Origin: Alphaproteobacteria bacterium
GTDB lineage: Bacteria > Pseudomonadota > Alphaproteobacteria > UBA9219
Assembly: GCA_028716765.1 (NCBI GenBank)
Contig: JAQUPC010000018.1
Span: forward strand, 1 to 23,799
Reading direction: 5' to 3'
DNA: 23,799 bases
Shown piece after piece: positions 7,092-14,708 of this stretch. The number at the start of each line of letters is the position of its first letter. Positions within the stretch are counted from its first letter, which is position 1. Below the pieces are notes generated by a model. The model saw only the letters and a list, made by a program, of their open reading frames with translations, did not search any database and had not been told where the DNA came from. A program made the translations under genes and the position numbers.

Positions 7092-7919
7092 ATGAGGTCC
7101 TCCACCGAAGCGATTCGCATTCTCCGCCGCGCCGGCGAACAGGGCGATGACGCCATCGACCTCTCCGAAACGGCATTGGCGTTGGCGGCGCTGGACAATC
7201 CTCAAACGTGCTTGACCCCCTACCGCGATCATTTGGCGCGGCTCGCCGAATTGATTAAAGCCGAAGGCCCCGTTTCGCGCCTTGACGACCGGCTGCGCCT
7301 TTTGCGCCGCGTGCTCGTCGTTCAGAACAGGTATCACGGCGATGACGAACCGGGCGGCGGCGTTTGCCAATCCAGCCTTCCGTACGTGATCGACAAACGC
7401 TGCGGGCCGCCTGTCGCGCTCGGGATCATCTATCTTCATGTTGCGGAAAAAGCCGGCTGGCCCATGACGGGTCTGAACTTCCCCGGAGTCTTTCCCGTCC
7501 GCCTGTCGGCCGCCGACGGCTGGGCGATACTTGATCCTTTCCGCGCCGGCCAAACCTGCAAGCTTGAGGATCTATGCGAACGCCTGAAACCGGATAAACG
7601 GGAAACGCAGGACGGGCAGGAAAGTTACGGCGCGCCGGTCAGCAAGCGCGGCGCGCTGTTGCGGCTTCAAAACGGCGTTAAGAGGCATTACCTGGCGCAG
7701 GATAATCTCGATGCCGCGGTCGGCGCGTTGCAAGGCATGGTCCTTGTCGCGCCGCAGCGTCAGGAAATCTGGCGCGAACTCGGCTATCTCGAGGCCGAGC
7801 GCGGCCACATGCTTTCGGCCATTACGGCGTTTGAAGTCGTCAGCGATCTTGGAGGCGACGCAAGCCAGGCGCAGCAAACGGAGACGATGCTGGAACAGTT
7901 CCGGCGGCAGCTTAACTAA
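7092..7919 (+). CDS. SirB1 family protein with TPR-like C-terminus
   Basis: The 275-residue protein has the SirB1 transglutaminase-like N-terminal domain: RYHGDDEP (80-87), SSLPYVIDKRCGPPVALGIIYL (94-115), GLNFPGVFPVR (127-137) and ILDPFRAG (146-153). A short TPR-like region (about 205-275) follows. In relatives the middle motif reads PGHF, and its histidine is the expected catalytic-type residue. Here it is V133, so a protease-like role is doubtful. A purine-rich site (GAGGTAGGG) precedes the ATG. The final bases are shared with the stop of the opposing gene: both stop codons lie within CTAA at 7916-7919. Confidence 0.85.
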   Translation: MRSSTEAIRILRRAGEQGDDAIDLSETALALAALDNPQTCLTPYRDHLARLAELIKAEGPVSRLDDRLRLLRRVLVVQNRYHGDDEPGGGVCQSSLPYVIDKRCGPPVALGIIYLHVAEKAGWPMTGLNFPGVFPVRLSAADGWAILDPFRAGQTCKLEDLCERLKPDKRETQDGQESYGAPVSKRGALLRLQNGVKRHYLAQDNLDAAVGALQGMVLVAPQRQEIWRELGYLEAERGHMLSAITAFEVVSDLGGDASQAQQTETMLEQFRRQLN

Positions 7920-8416
7920 ATCTTGGTTAGTTCCGCGAGGATTTCTTCGCCTATCGGACCGCCCAGCCCTTTGACCTTGAGGGGCAATAACCGCTTGAGG
8001 CTCTCGACGTGCCATCTGATCATTTCCAGATTTGCCGCCGTCAGGTTCGCCGCGCCATACTCCTCGCAGCGCAAATGCAATGATTTTGCGACCGCGGCAA
8101 CGAGTTCGTAGCCGCTAAGCCCCGCTTTCGATTTGAGCGAAAACGATGAGGCGATGATTTCGGGCAAAACCTGGGTTGCCTTGTCCGGCGCGGCGGCCAA
8201 GGCTCTTGCCGCGCGCTCGAGCCTTTCCATTTCGGATACGCTTTCGTCCAGAAGCCGGTCGGACGACTGGACGATAACCTGCTGGGCGGCCACGACGACT
8301 TGCGGCGAAAACAGCTGATCGAGATTCACGCCGCCGAGTTTCTCCTGCAAAGCGCGGTCGGGCGGGAGAATTTTTACGTCGTCTTCTGAATCCGTCATAG
8401 CGGCCACGGTAGTCAT
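7916..8416 (-). CDS. HPt-like protein lacking the phospho-histidine, partner of CheY-like regulator
   Basis: The 166-residue acidic helical protein has no transmembrane segment. Residues 92-105 (FSLKSKAGLSGYEL) align with the phosphotransfer signature of a family whose pattern I recall as HDIKGQGGTFGYPL, found beside response regulators in Rhodospirillales-type genomes. The ending HVESLKRLLPLKVKGLGGPIG also fits that family. The phospho-accepting His position is F92, so classical phosphotransfer seems lost and a docking or scaffolding role is possible. The ATG at 8416 has AAGGA seven bases upstream and lies 11 bases after the regulator gene stop, so the two form an operon. The family call rests on pattern memory only. 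Confidence 0.6.
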   Translation of the reverse strand: MTTVAAMTDSEDDVKILPPDRALQEKLGGVNLDQLFSPQVVVAAQQVIVQSSDRLLDESVSEMERLERAARALAAAPDKATQVLPEIIASSFSLKSKAGLSGYELVAAVAKSLHLRCEEYGAANLTAANLEMIRWHVESLKRLLPLKVKGLGGPIGEEILAELTKI

Positions 8417-8427
8417 GAAAGAGTCCT

Positions 8428-8937
8428 TTACTGGCTGGAGGATTTCTTGCGGGGTTTCCGGCGCTCGAGATCGGGGGGCGGCGGCTCGTCGCGGTGCCGG
8501 CGGTCCGGCCCGCGGAAGGCCGGCGCGAGAACGAATTCGCGCGGTTGCTCGATGATTTGCCGGATGCGGCGCACGAGTTGGGAGGCGGAAAACGGCTTGA
8601 TGAGATAGGCGTTAATGCCGGCGTTGCGCGCCGTCATTACATAATGAGCCTCCGCGTTTCCCGTCAGCATGATGATAGGGATCGTCGGATAGGCCGATTC
8701 CGGCGAGGATCGCACGAAGCGGACCAGATCGATTCCGTCGAGATCGTTCATGCGCCAGTCGGTAATGATAAAATCGAATTTCTGCTTGGCCAGCAACTCA
8801 ATGGCCTTGCGGCCGCTTGTGGCGATCACGGCGTCCTTGAATCCAAGCTGGATCAGTACATCGCAAATGAGGCGCAAGATCGTCTTTTCGTCGTCGACCA
8901 CCAAAATTTGCAGTTTGCCAAGCTGGCTGTTCTTCAT
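8428..8937 (-). CDS. CheY-like single-domain response regulator with basic tail
   Basis: The receiver domain occupies residues 9-130 with every key residue present: the acidic pair D15/D16, phospho-acceptor D60 (FIITDWRMND), T92 (IIMLTGN) and K114 (YLIKPFS). A C-terminal tail of about 38 residues (FRGPDRRHRDEPPP, ERRKPRKKSSSQ) is charged, proline-rich and probably disordered, with no DNA-binding domain. It should act through protein contacts. The gene is first in a minus-strand pair, with the HPt-like gene next. No histidine kinase or chemotaxis gene is visible nearby, so the kinase is presumably encoded elsewhere. Confidence 0.9.
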   Translation of the reverse strand: MKNSQLGKLQILVVDDEKTILRLICDVLIQLGFKDAVIATSGRKAIELLAKQKFDFIITDWRMNDLDGIDLVRFVRSSPESAYPTIPIIMLTGNAEAHYVMTARNAGINAYLIKPFSASQLVRRIRQIIEQPREFVLAPAFRGPDRRHRDEPPPPDLERRKPRKKSSSQ

Positions 8938-9468
8938 GTGGTATCCGTCTCTGCCCGTGTAATAGTTAATTTGCGCAAAGCATTAGAACAAGAATTGCCA
9001 ATCAAGTCAAAAAGCCGGACAGGCCGCGTTAACCAAAACCGGAAAATCGCAATGAGAACAAACAATAGCTGCGTTCGATTGCCGCCGGGATCGTTCGCCC
9101 GTTTTTAAAAACCGGAACAGAAAATCGTTTGGCGATTCCGTCCTCATTTGCCTTAATGACAAATAAATTCGCCCGAAACATGCCGCAAAAGACAGGCGGC
9201 GCACATGTGCCGATAACTTTTTAGAGACGAAAAAAGGCGCGCTTTTACAAGTTTTTTCGTATTTATGACTGTAAAAAAAGAACGTTCAAAAAAATCGATT
9301 GTAATTCCTTTCGTTTTATCATCATCATTTTGGGTGATTCGGCGGCACATCAACAAAATCACGCCTGCCGGAACTATCTCGATGAGGCCCGACGCAAACA
9401 GGGATGCGTTTGGTTCTTAACTCCAGTCACAAATCTCTTTTTTTCGCAACTTTTTCCGGGAGGACAGC
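8938..9468. other. 531-base AT-rich intergenic region
   Basis: This gap separates divergent genes and is much richer in A and T than its surroundings, especially 9100-9320 and 9420-9455, with many A- and T-runs and the palindrome GTTTTTAAAAAC (9101-9112). Apart from the minus-strand promoter at 8982-9010 and the GGGAGGA ribosome-binding site of the Cache gene (ending near 9465), I see no confident feature. Short frames inside it have no recognisable protein pattern. Confidence 0.5.
8982..9010 (-). promoter_or_regulatory. Sigma-70 promoter for the CheY-like/HPt-like pair
   Basis: On the minus strand TTGACT (9010-9005) and TCTAAT (8987-8982) are separated by exactly 17 bases, and each hexamer matches five of six consensus positions. 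Transcription would begin near 8975, about 38 bases before the start codon at 8937. Confidence 0.65.
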
Positions 9469-9930
9469 ATGAAACTGCAATGGATCGTTACGGGCATTCT
9501 CGCTTTCGTTATAGGCGCCGGCGCGGCGCAGGCCGCGGAACGCGGCACGAAGGCGGAAGCCGAGGCTATGGTCAAAAAAGCCGTCGAGTATATTAAGGCA
9601 AACGGAGCGGAAAAGGCCTATGCCGAATTCGGCAACAAGTCGGGACCGTTCGTCGATCGCGATTTGTACGTCATGGTCTACGATTTGGCGGGCAAGTGCG
9701 TGGCGCATGGGCAAAACCCTGGCCAGGTCGGCAAGGACATGGTCAACGCCATGGATCCGAACGGAAAAGCCTTTGTGAAAGAGCGCGTCGAACTGGCCAA
9801 GACGAAAAATTCTTTCTGGCAGGAATACAGCTTCAAGGATCCGCTGACCAAGAAAGTCGAGCCCAAGGAAGCTTATTGCGAAAAGCTTAACGAGACGCTC
9901 GTTTGCTCCGGCATCTATAAGCCAATATAA
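9469..9930 (+). CDS. Secreted single-Cache-domain protein
   Basis: The 153-residue protein has a Sec signal peptide (MKLQWIVTGILAFVIGAGAA, cleavage near AQA-AE, residues 20-24). A single Cache domain of the sCache_2 type follows: AMVKKAVEYIKANG helix, FVDRDLYVMVYDLAGKCVAHG (61-81), VGKDMVNAMDPNGKAFVKE (87-105), a strand with SFWQEYSF, and SGIYKP at the end. Such domains bind small ligands, often organic acids, in the periplasm. No membrane anchor or signalling output domain is present, so it is a soluble binding protein or accessory to a separate receptor. Cys 77, 137 and 146 lie within the domain. GGGAGGA precedes the ATG, and a hairpin terminator follows. Confidence 0.85.
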   Translation: MKLQWIVTGILAFVIGAGAAQAAERGTKAEAEAMVKKAVEYIKANGAEKAYAEFGNKSGPFVDRDLYVMVYDLAGKCVAHGQNPGQVGKDMVNAMDPNGKAFVKERVELAKTKNSFWQEYSFKDPLTKKVEPKEAYCEKLNETLVCSGIYKPI

Positions 9931-9940
9931 AGCCCGATGT

Positions 9941-9971
9941 CCCGGGGCCGTTTGCCGCGGCTCCGGGTTTT
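9941..9971 (+). terminator. Rho-independent terminator after the Cache gene
   Basis: CCCGGGGCCG (9941-9950) pairs with CGGCTCCGGG (9958-9967) over ten positions with one G-U pair and a 7-base loop. It is followed by TTTT (9968-9971). It lies between convergent genes. Confidence 0.7.
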
Positions 9972-10000
9972 CCCGAAGGCAAACACGGGAGCCGGATAGT

Positions 10001-10825
10001 TCATTTTACGGCGTCAGGCAACGTCTCTTGCAGTTTTCCGCCGATTTGTACGCGCGCGATGTTCGTGGCGAGACCGGAGGCGTCGTTTGTTTCGACGAAG
10101 CAGCCGCAAACGGTGGCCTCGCCTTCGGCGGACGCGAAGCGTTCGCCCGGCACGTTCCGGGTGAAGCGCCAAATGGCGAGTTCCTTTTTGACGCCGATAA
10201 CGCTGTCGTAATCGCCGCACATGCCGGCGTCCGATTGATAGGCCGTGCCCCGGGTCAGGATTTGCTGATCCGCCGTCGGGATGTGCGTGTGTGTGCCGAT
10301 GACGGCTGACACGCGGCCGTCGAACACGTGCGCAAAAGCCATTTTTTCCGATGTCGCCTCGCCATGAAAGTCCACAAAGACGGCTTGTGCCGTCTGGCCG
10401 AGGCGGTGCTGGGACAAAAGCTTTTCCGCCGCAGCAAACGGATCGTCCGGCAAGGACTCCATGAACAGGCGCGCCAGAACGTTGACGATAAGTATTTTGC
10501 GGCCGTCGGGGAGGGCGTGCAGATAACTGCCGTGCCCGGGCGTGCCCTCGCGAAAATTAAGTGGCCTCAACAAACGCGGCTCGCGATCGATGGAGCTAAC
10601 CAGTTCTCTTTGCGCCCAGACATGGTTGCCGGTGGTCAGGCACGTGGCGCCGAGCGCGAAGAATTCCTGCGCCAGCTTGTCCGTTATCCCGAAGCCCGCA
10701 GCGGCGTTTTCGGCGTTGATAATGACGACGTCGGGCCGGAGCCGTTCCTTCAACGCCGGCAAATGACGTTTTACGCCATCCCGTCCGCTGCGGCCTGCCA
10801 CATCGCCCAAAAACAAAATGCGCAT
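10001..10825 (-). CDS. YmdB family metallophosphoesterase
   Basis: The 274-residue enzyme belongs to the calcineurin-like TIGR00282/YmdB family, which hydrolyses 2',3'-cyclic nucleotides in studied members and affects global gene expression in Bacillus. The dinuclear metal site is complete: D8 (FLGDVAG), E39/N40 (NAENAA), N67/H68 (TGNHVW), H154 (DFHGE) and H179/H181 (GTHTHIP). The length is normal and no signal peptide is present, so it is cytoplasmic. It is the last gene of the minus-strand operon, starting 13 bases after the TPR-glycosyltransferase stop. The Bacillus gene name ymdB is for a homologue; the E. coli gene of that name is unrelated. Confidence 0.93.
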   Translation of the reverse strand: MRILFLGDVAGRSGRDGVKRHLPALKERLRPDVVIINAENAAAGFGITDKLAQEFFALGATCLTTGNHVWAQRELVSSIDREPRLLRPLNFREGTPGHGSYLHALPDGRKILIVNVLARLFMESLPDDPFAAAEKLLSQHRLGQTAQAVFVDFHGEATSEKMAFAHVFDGRVSAVIGTHTHIPTADQQILTRGTAYQSDAGMCGDYDSVIGVKKELAIWRFTRNVPGERFASAEGEATVCGCFVETNDASGLATNIARVQIGGKLQETLPDAVK

Positions 10826-10838
10826 GCTGTTTTGCCTT

Positions 10839-12644
10839 CTAGTCCTGTTTCGTTTTCCGTTTTTTCGTCAGCCATTGATGCATGGATTGGCGAACGCGGT
10901 CTATAACGCCGTTCCAGTCGCCGCTTTGCGTCTGGCGGAACAGGCGCATCGAGGGATACCACGGGCTGTCGTCGCGGCCAATGAGCCAGCGCCAGTCGGG
11001 CGCGAACGGCAACAACGTCCAGACGTCTTTCCCCATTCCGCCCGCCAGATGAGCCGTTGCGGTGTCGCAGGTGATGATCAAATCCATCCCCGCCATCAAA
11101 TGTGCCGTATCGCGTAAGGTGTTAAGTTGCGAAGAAAGATCGGTGACCGGAAGCTTTCGCAGCAATGCGTCGTCGCCGGGCCGGTTGTCGCGGTTCAGGC
11201 TGAAAAACCGGACCGCCGGTTCGTCGAACAGGCGCGCAAACGTCTCAAGAGGCACGCTCCGGCGCGCATCGTGTTTATGTTTCGGCGTACCTGCCCAAAC
11301 AACGGCAATCTTTGGCCGTTCGTCGTCTTCAAGCATCAGCGAAGCATCAGGCTGCGGAAGCGGCAAATAGGGAATGTCCGCCGGAACCGTTTCCAGCGCC
11401 GTGCCGAAGCCGAAGGGCAGATCGAAGATCGAGGCGTAACAATCGAAACCGGAGACGGGCGGGTCTTGCGCGATCACTTCGTCGGCGCCGGGCCATCCTT
11501 CGAACAACGGCGCCAGAACGGGATGCACAAGAAACTTCACGCGCGCGCCGCGGGCTTTCAAAAGCGGCACATAGCGCGCCATCATCAAGCAATCGCCGAG
11601 GCCCTGCTCGTCCATGACGAGGATCGTTTTTCCGGATATGTCTTCGCCGCGCCAGACCGGCTGGGGCCAAACGGGGCGCTTGAGCCCGCCGACTTCCTCG
11701 AACCGGGCGCGGTAGCGCGCGAACCCGCGCCGGTAATCGCCTTTCAAAAGTTCCAGCAACGCCAGATGCCAGTGGCGGTTGCCGTATTCGCGCTCGCCGA
11801 CGAGCCGCGAATCTTCGCCGGCGATATCTTGCCCCGACAATGCGATGGTTTTGCGATAGGCCGCTTCGGCCTCGTCCAGACGGTTCATGAACTGATACGT
11901 CTGGCCGATATTGTCCCAAACTTCGGTCCAGCCGGGTTTAAGGCGCAAGGCCGTTTGATAGGCGCCGAGCGCCTCTTCGTGCCGCTCCATGTGATTAAGC
12001 GCGACGCCAAGGCCGAGATAAGCCGCGGCTTTTTCCGGTAAAAGCGCCGCGGCCCGCAATCCGGCCTGATAGCTCGCTTCGTAATCGCCGTGTTTTTCGG
12101 CGATGTTGCACAAATTAAGCCAGCCTTCGCCGTAGGACGGCGCTTCTCTCACAACCTGCTGCAGGAGGCGCAGGGCGTCCTCCAAAAGGCCTTTGTGCTC
12201 CAGCACCAGCGCCAGATTGTTGCGCGCCTCGATGTGATGGGGCGCAAGCTGCAACGTTTTGGCATAAACTTTTCCGGCTTCTTCCCAATCGCCGTTTTGG
12301 CGCAAGGCGTTGCCGAGATTGTAAAACGCTTGCGGCATCGAAGGGTTGAGCGCGAGCGCGCCGCGATAGGCGGCGATGGCGCCCGGCAGATCGCCGGCCG
12401 TCATCAACGCGTTGCCGTAATAAAAGCGAAACAGTTCCGCGCCGGGATCGAGCCGCAGCGCCTTCTCGATCAAAGGCAGGGCTTCCTGTGCGCGTCCCTG
12501 CGAATCCAGAACAACGCCGAGCAAGGCCAGAGCGTCGGGATGCTCCGGATTCCCGGTCAGGACCGTGCGGTAAAGTTCTTCCGCTTTTGCCAGAAGGCCG
12601 TCTTGGTGCGCGGCGACAGCCTGCTCCAGAAGCGCAGCCGTCAT
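10839..12644 (-). CDS. TPR protein fused to GT9-like (heptosyltransferase-fold) domain
   Basis: The 601-residue protein has about eight TPR units in residues 1-285 (for example AAHQDGLLAKAEELYRTVL, AFYNLGNALRQNGDWEEA). A GT-B-like half follows from about 338 (KTILVMDEQGLGDCLMMARY) to the end, with IAVVWAGTPKHKHDARRS (446-463) and DTATAHLAGGMG (527-538), the latter matching the nucleotide-sugar site of ADP-heptose LPS heptosyltransferases. TPR arrays often bind protein substrates, so glycosylation of a protein or use as an adaptor is possible. The donor and acceptor are unknown. The start overlaps the pyruvate kinase stop in an ATGA (12644-12641 on the minus strand), implying coupling. Confidence 0.82.
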   Translation of the reverse strand: MTAALLEQAVAAHQDGLLAKAEELYRTVLTGNPEHPDALALLGVVLDSQGRAQEALPLIEKALRLDPGAELFRFYYGNALMTAGDLPGAIAAYRGALALNPSMPQAFYNLGNALRQNGDWEEAGKVYAKTLQLAPHHIEARNNLALVLEHKGLLEDALRLLQQVVREAPSYGEGWLNLCNIAEKHGDYEASYQAGLRAAALLPEKAAAYLGLGVALNHMERHEEALGAYQTALRLKPGWTEVWDNIGQTYQFMNRLDEAEAAYRKTIALSGQDIAGEDSRLVGEREYGNRHWHLALLELLKGDYRRGFARYRARFEEVGGLKRPVWPQPVWRGEDISGKTILVMDEQGLGDCLMMARYVPLLKARGARVKFLVHPVLAPLFEGWPGADEVIAQDPPVSGFDCYASIFDLPFGFGTALETVPADIPYLPLPQPDASLMLEDDERPKIAVVWAGTPKHKHDARRSVPLETFARLFDEPAVRFFSLNRDNRPGDDALLRKLPVTDLSSQLNTLRDTAHLMAGMDLIITCDTATAHLAGGMGKDVWTLLPFAPDWRWLIGRDDSPWYPSMRLFRQTQSGDWNGVIDRVRQSMHQWLTKKRKTKQD

Positions 12645-14113
12645 ATGGCGTCCGCAAGCGGCGGCGCAGTCTCGCCGCCTTCGTCGATCCAGGCGATACG
12701 CAAAACGTTCGTGTTGCCGGGCGTTCCGAACGGAACGCCCGCCGTGATGACCACGCGCTGGCCGTTGCGCGCGAGGCCATCGTTTTTGGCGATCTTGACG
12801 GCCTTTTGCACCATTTCGTTCAGATCGGTCACGTCGGCGGTGTGAACGGCGTGGACGCCGAACGACAGTGTCAACCGGCGCGCCGTCTCCAGCTTCGAGG
12901 TAAGGCCCAGCACCGGCACCTGCGGCCGTTCGCGCGCGGCGCGCAAGGTCGTGGAGCCCGACGTGGTGTACGTCACGATGGCGGCGGCGCCGAGCGCGTC
13001 GACGATCTGTTTCGCGGCGGCGGTGATGGCGTCGGCGGCGGTGCGCTGAAGATCGGGGTGCGCCGCGGCAAGGCCGGCATAATAACCGGGATCGGTCTGC
13101 GTTTGCCGCGCGATGCGGTCCATCATCTGGACGGCTTCGACCGGATATTCGCCGCTGGCGGTCTCGGCCGAAAGCATAATGGCGTCGGCGCCTTCGTAAA
13201 CGGCGGTCGCCACGTCCGACGCCTCGGCGCGCGTCGGCGTCGGGCTCGTGATCATGGATTCCAGCATCTGGGTGGCCACGATGACCGGTTTGCCGATGCG
13301 CCGCGCGTCGCGCACGATCATGCGCTGAAGGCGCGGCACCGACTCGGGCGGCATTTCCACGCCCAGATCGCCGCGCGCGACCATCACGCCGTCGGCGGCT
13401 TCGAGAATTTGCGGCAAATAGCGGATCGCCGCCGGCTTTTCGAGCTTGGCCAGAATGGCCGCCTGCTGGCCCACGATCTTCCGCAGTTCGGCGATGTCCT
13501 GCGGGCGCTGCACGAACGACAACGCTACCCAGTCGACGCCGAGTTCCAGCGCGCCCTTGACGTCTATGCGGTCTTTGGGTGTCAAGGGCGACAGGGGCAG
13601 CACAACGTCGGGAACGTTGACGCCCTTGCGGTCGGACAAGGTCTGTCCCGCGACAACGATGGTCGCGGCGTAATCAGGCCCGCTATGCGCGACGCGAAGC
13701 CGAACCTTGCCGTCGTCGAGGAGAAGTTCGCTGCCGGGCTTCAAGGCGGCAAAGATTTCGGGGTGCGGCAGGGGCGCGCGCGTGGCGTCGCCGGGCGCCG
13801 GGTCGAGATCGAGCCGGAATTCCTGGTCTTCCCGCAGCGAGACGGGGCCTTTCGCAAACGTGCCGAGCCTCAGTTTGGGGCCTTGCAGGTCCGCAAGCAC
13901 GGCGATGGGCCGGCCCACCTCTTTTTCGACTTCGCGAATCCACTTCACGCGGGCCCGGTGGTCCGCCAGCTTGCCGTGGCTGAAATTAAGGCGGAACACG
14001 TCCGCCCCGGCCTCGAACAGGGCAAGGATCATGTCCTTGCTGGAGGTGGCGGGGCCGAGCGTCGCAACGATCTTGGTTTGGCGGTCGCGGCGGATTTGGG
14101 AGGGTATCGTCAT
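12641..14113 (-). CDS. pyk: Pyruvate kinase
   Basis: The 490-residue enzyme catalyses the last step of glycolysis, phosphoenolpyruvate plus ADP to pyruvate plus ATP. Landmarks are TKIVATLGPAT (13-23), FRLNFSHG (40-47), ADLQGPKLRLG (74-84), the active-site strand LAKLEKPAA (221-229, K223 and E225), ARGDLGVE (246-253), ATQMLESM (280-287) and AIMLSAETASGEYP (311-324). The C-terminal allosteric domain is complete. It lies second in a four-gene operon, 6 bases after a Cys-rich lipoprotein gene and overlapping the next gene by 4 bases. That company is unusual for pyk. Confidence 0.97.
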   Translation of the reverse strand: MTIPSQIRRDRQTKIVATLGPATSSKDMILALFEAGADVFRLNFSHGKLADHRARVKWIREVEKEVGRPIAVLADLQGPKLRLGTFAKGPVSLREDQEFRLDLDPAPGDATRAPLPHPEIFAALKPGSELLLDDGKVRLRVAHSGPDYAATIVVAGQTLSDRKGVNVPDVVLPLSPLTPKDRIDVKGALELGVDWVALSFVQRPQDIAELRKIVGQQAAILAKLEKPAAIRYLPQILEAADGVMVARGDLGVEMPPESVPRLQRMIVRDARRIGKPVIVATQMLESMITSPTPTRAEASDVATAVYEGADAIMLSAETASGEYPVEAVQMMDRIARQTQTDPGYYAGLAAAHPDLQRTAADAITAAAKQIVDALGAAAIVTYTTSGSTTLRAARERPQVPVLGLTSKLETARRLTLSFGVHAVHTADVTDLNEMVQKAVKIAKNDGLARNGQRVVITAGVPFGTPGNTNVLRIAWIDEGGETAPPLADAI

Positions 14114-14119
14114 GTTTCT

Positions 14120-14524
14120 TCAGAAGCAAAGGAACCGGCAGCTTGTCGAAGTGACGACCTTGCCGCCGCAATTTTTATAGCATGAATGATAGTCGCGTTC
14201 ACACTCTTGATTGCAAGACGCCGGTTTGCAGGTCTCGGGCCTTTCGAAATCGCGCGGCTGAAGCTCGAGCGGCGCGCGAACCAAAAACTGCTCGCGCGCA
14301 TAGGCTTCGTAGTCCTGAATGGCTTGTGTTTGCATGGCATTCGTGCAGCGGCGTTGATCAAGGCTGCAGTTCTTCTGGCAAAAATCCCGCGATACGCCGC
14401 ATTGATGGGTGCACAGGCGCCCGCCGGGCGTTCCCGGCGGTTCAAGGCGGGAGGAGGTTGCCGCCGGCGCGCCGCAGGCCGCCAGAACGAGGAGCAGGAG
14501 GGAAACAGCAGGAATGAATCTCAT
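14120..14524 (-). CDS. Cys-rich lipoprotein with two CX3CX6CX3C motifs
   Basis: The 134-residue predicted lipoprotein has the signal peptide MRFIPAVSLLLLVLAAC with lipobox LAAC and the lipid Cys at 17. The mature part has twelve further cysteines: 38, 42, 49, 53, 60, then 99, 104, 108, 115, 119, then 129 and 133. C38-C53 (CTHQCGVSRDFCQKNC) and C104-C119 (CNQECERDYHSCYKNC) have the same C-x3-C-x6-C-x3-C spacing, suggesting an internal duplication of a helical hairpin held by disulfides. I do not recognise a family. It is first in the operon with pyk, with 6 bases between them. No strong ribosome-binding site precedes the ATG at 14524. Confidence 0.75.
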   Translation of the reverse strand: MRFIPAVSLLLLVLAACGAPAATSSRLEPPGTPGGRLCTHQCGVSRDFCQKNCSLDQRRCTNAMQTQAIQDYEAYAREQFLVRAPLELQPRDFERPETCKPASCNQECERDYHSCYKNCGGKVVTSTSCRFLCF

Positions 14525-14552
14525 AATTAAGGCTTAAGCTTAACACGTGCTG

Positions 14553-14581
14553 ATGACAAGGCGCCCGCGGTACGCTACAAA
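14553..14581 (+). promoter_or_regulatory. Promoter of tRNA-Thr
   Basis: ATGACA (14553-14558) and TACAAA (14576-14581) are spaced by exactly 17 bases. The predicted start at about 14588 lies one base before the mature tRNA 5' end, so the precursor would have almost no leader. Confidence 0.5.
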
Positions 14582-14588
14582 AAGGCAA

Positions 14589-14664
14589 GCCCCTATAGCT
14601 CAGTTGGTAGAGCAACTGATTTGTAATCAGTAGGTCTGCGGTTCGAGTCCGTGTGGGGGCACCA
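14589..14664 (+). tRNA. tRNA-Thr (anticodon TGT)
   Basis: The 76-base gene forms a full cloverleaf. The acceptor stem is GCCCCTA (14589-14595) with TGGGGGC (14654-14660), and the D arm is GCTC with GAGC. The anticodon stem ACTGA/TCAGT holds the loop TTTGTAA, so the anticodon is TGT (14622-14624), reading ACA and other Thr codons. The T loop is GTTCGAGTCC. The discriminator A and the CCA end (14662-14664) are encoded. Confidence 0.97.
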
Positions 14665-14679
14665 CGCTTCGTCCTCGCA

Positions 14680-14708
14680 GACCGCCGTGGCGTTGCGGTC
14701 AGCTTTCT
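14680..14708 (+). terminator. Terminator-like hairpin after tRNA-Thr
   Basis: GACCGC (14680-14685) pairs with GCGGTC (14695-14700) across a 9-base loop, followed by a T-rich but interrupted tail (CTTTCTT, 14703-14709). It is 15 bases beyond the tRNA. The U-tract is weak. Confidence 0.4.

Noticed and set aside
9153..9362. 69-residue minus-strand frame in the AT-rich gap
   Set aside because: No ribosome-binding site, no recognisable pattern, and low-complexity base composition; not supportable as a gene.
12488..14185. 565-residue plus-strand frame opposite pyruvate kinase
   Set aside because: It is a shadow of the high-GC pyk codon pattern; the minus strand encodes a complete, motif-rich pyruvate kinase.
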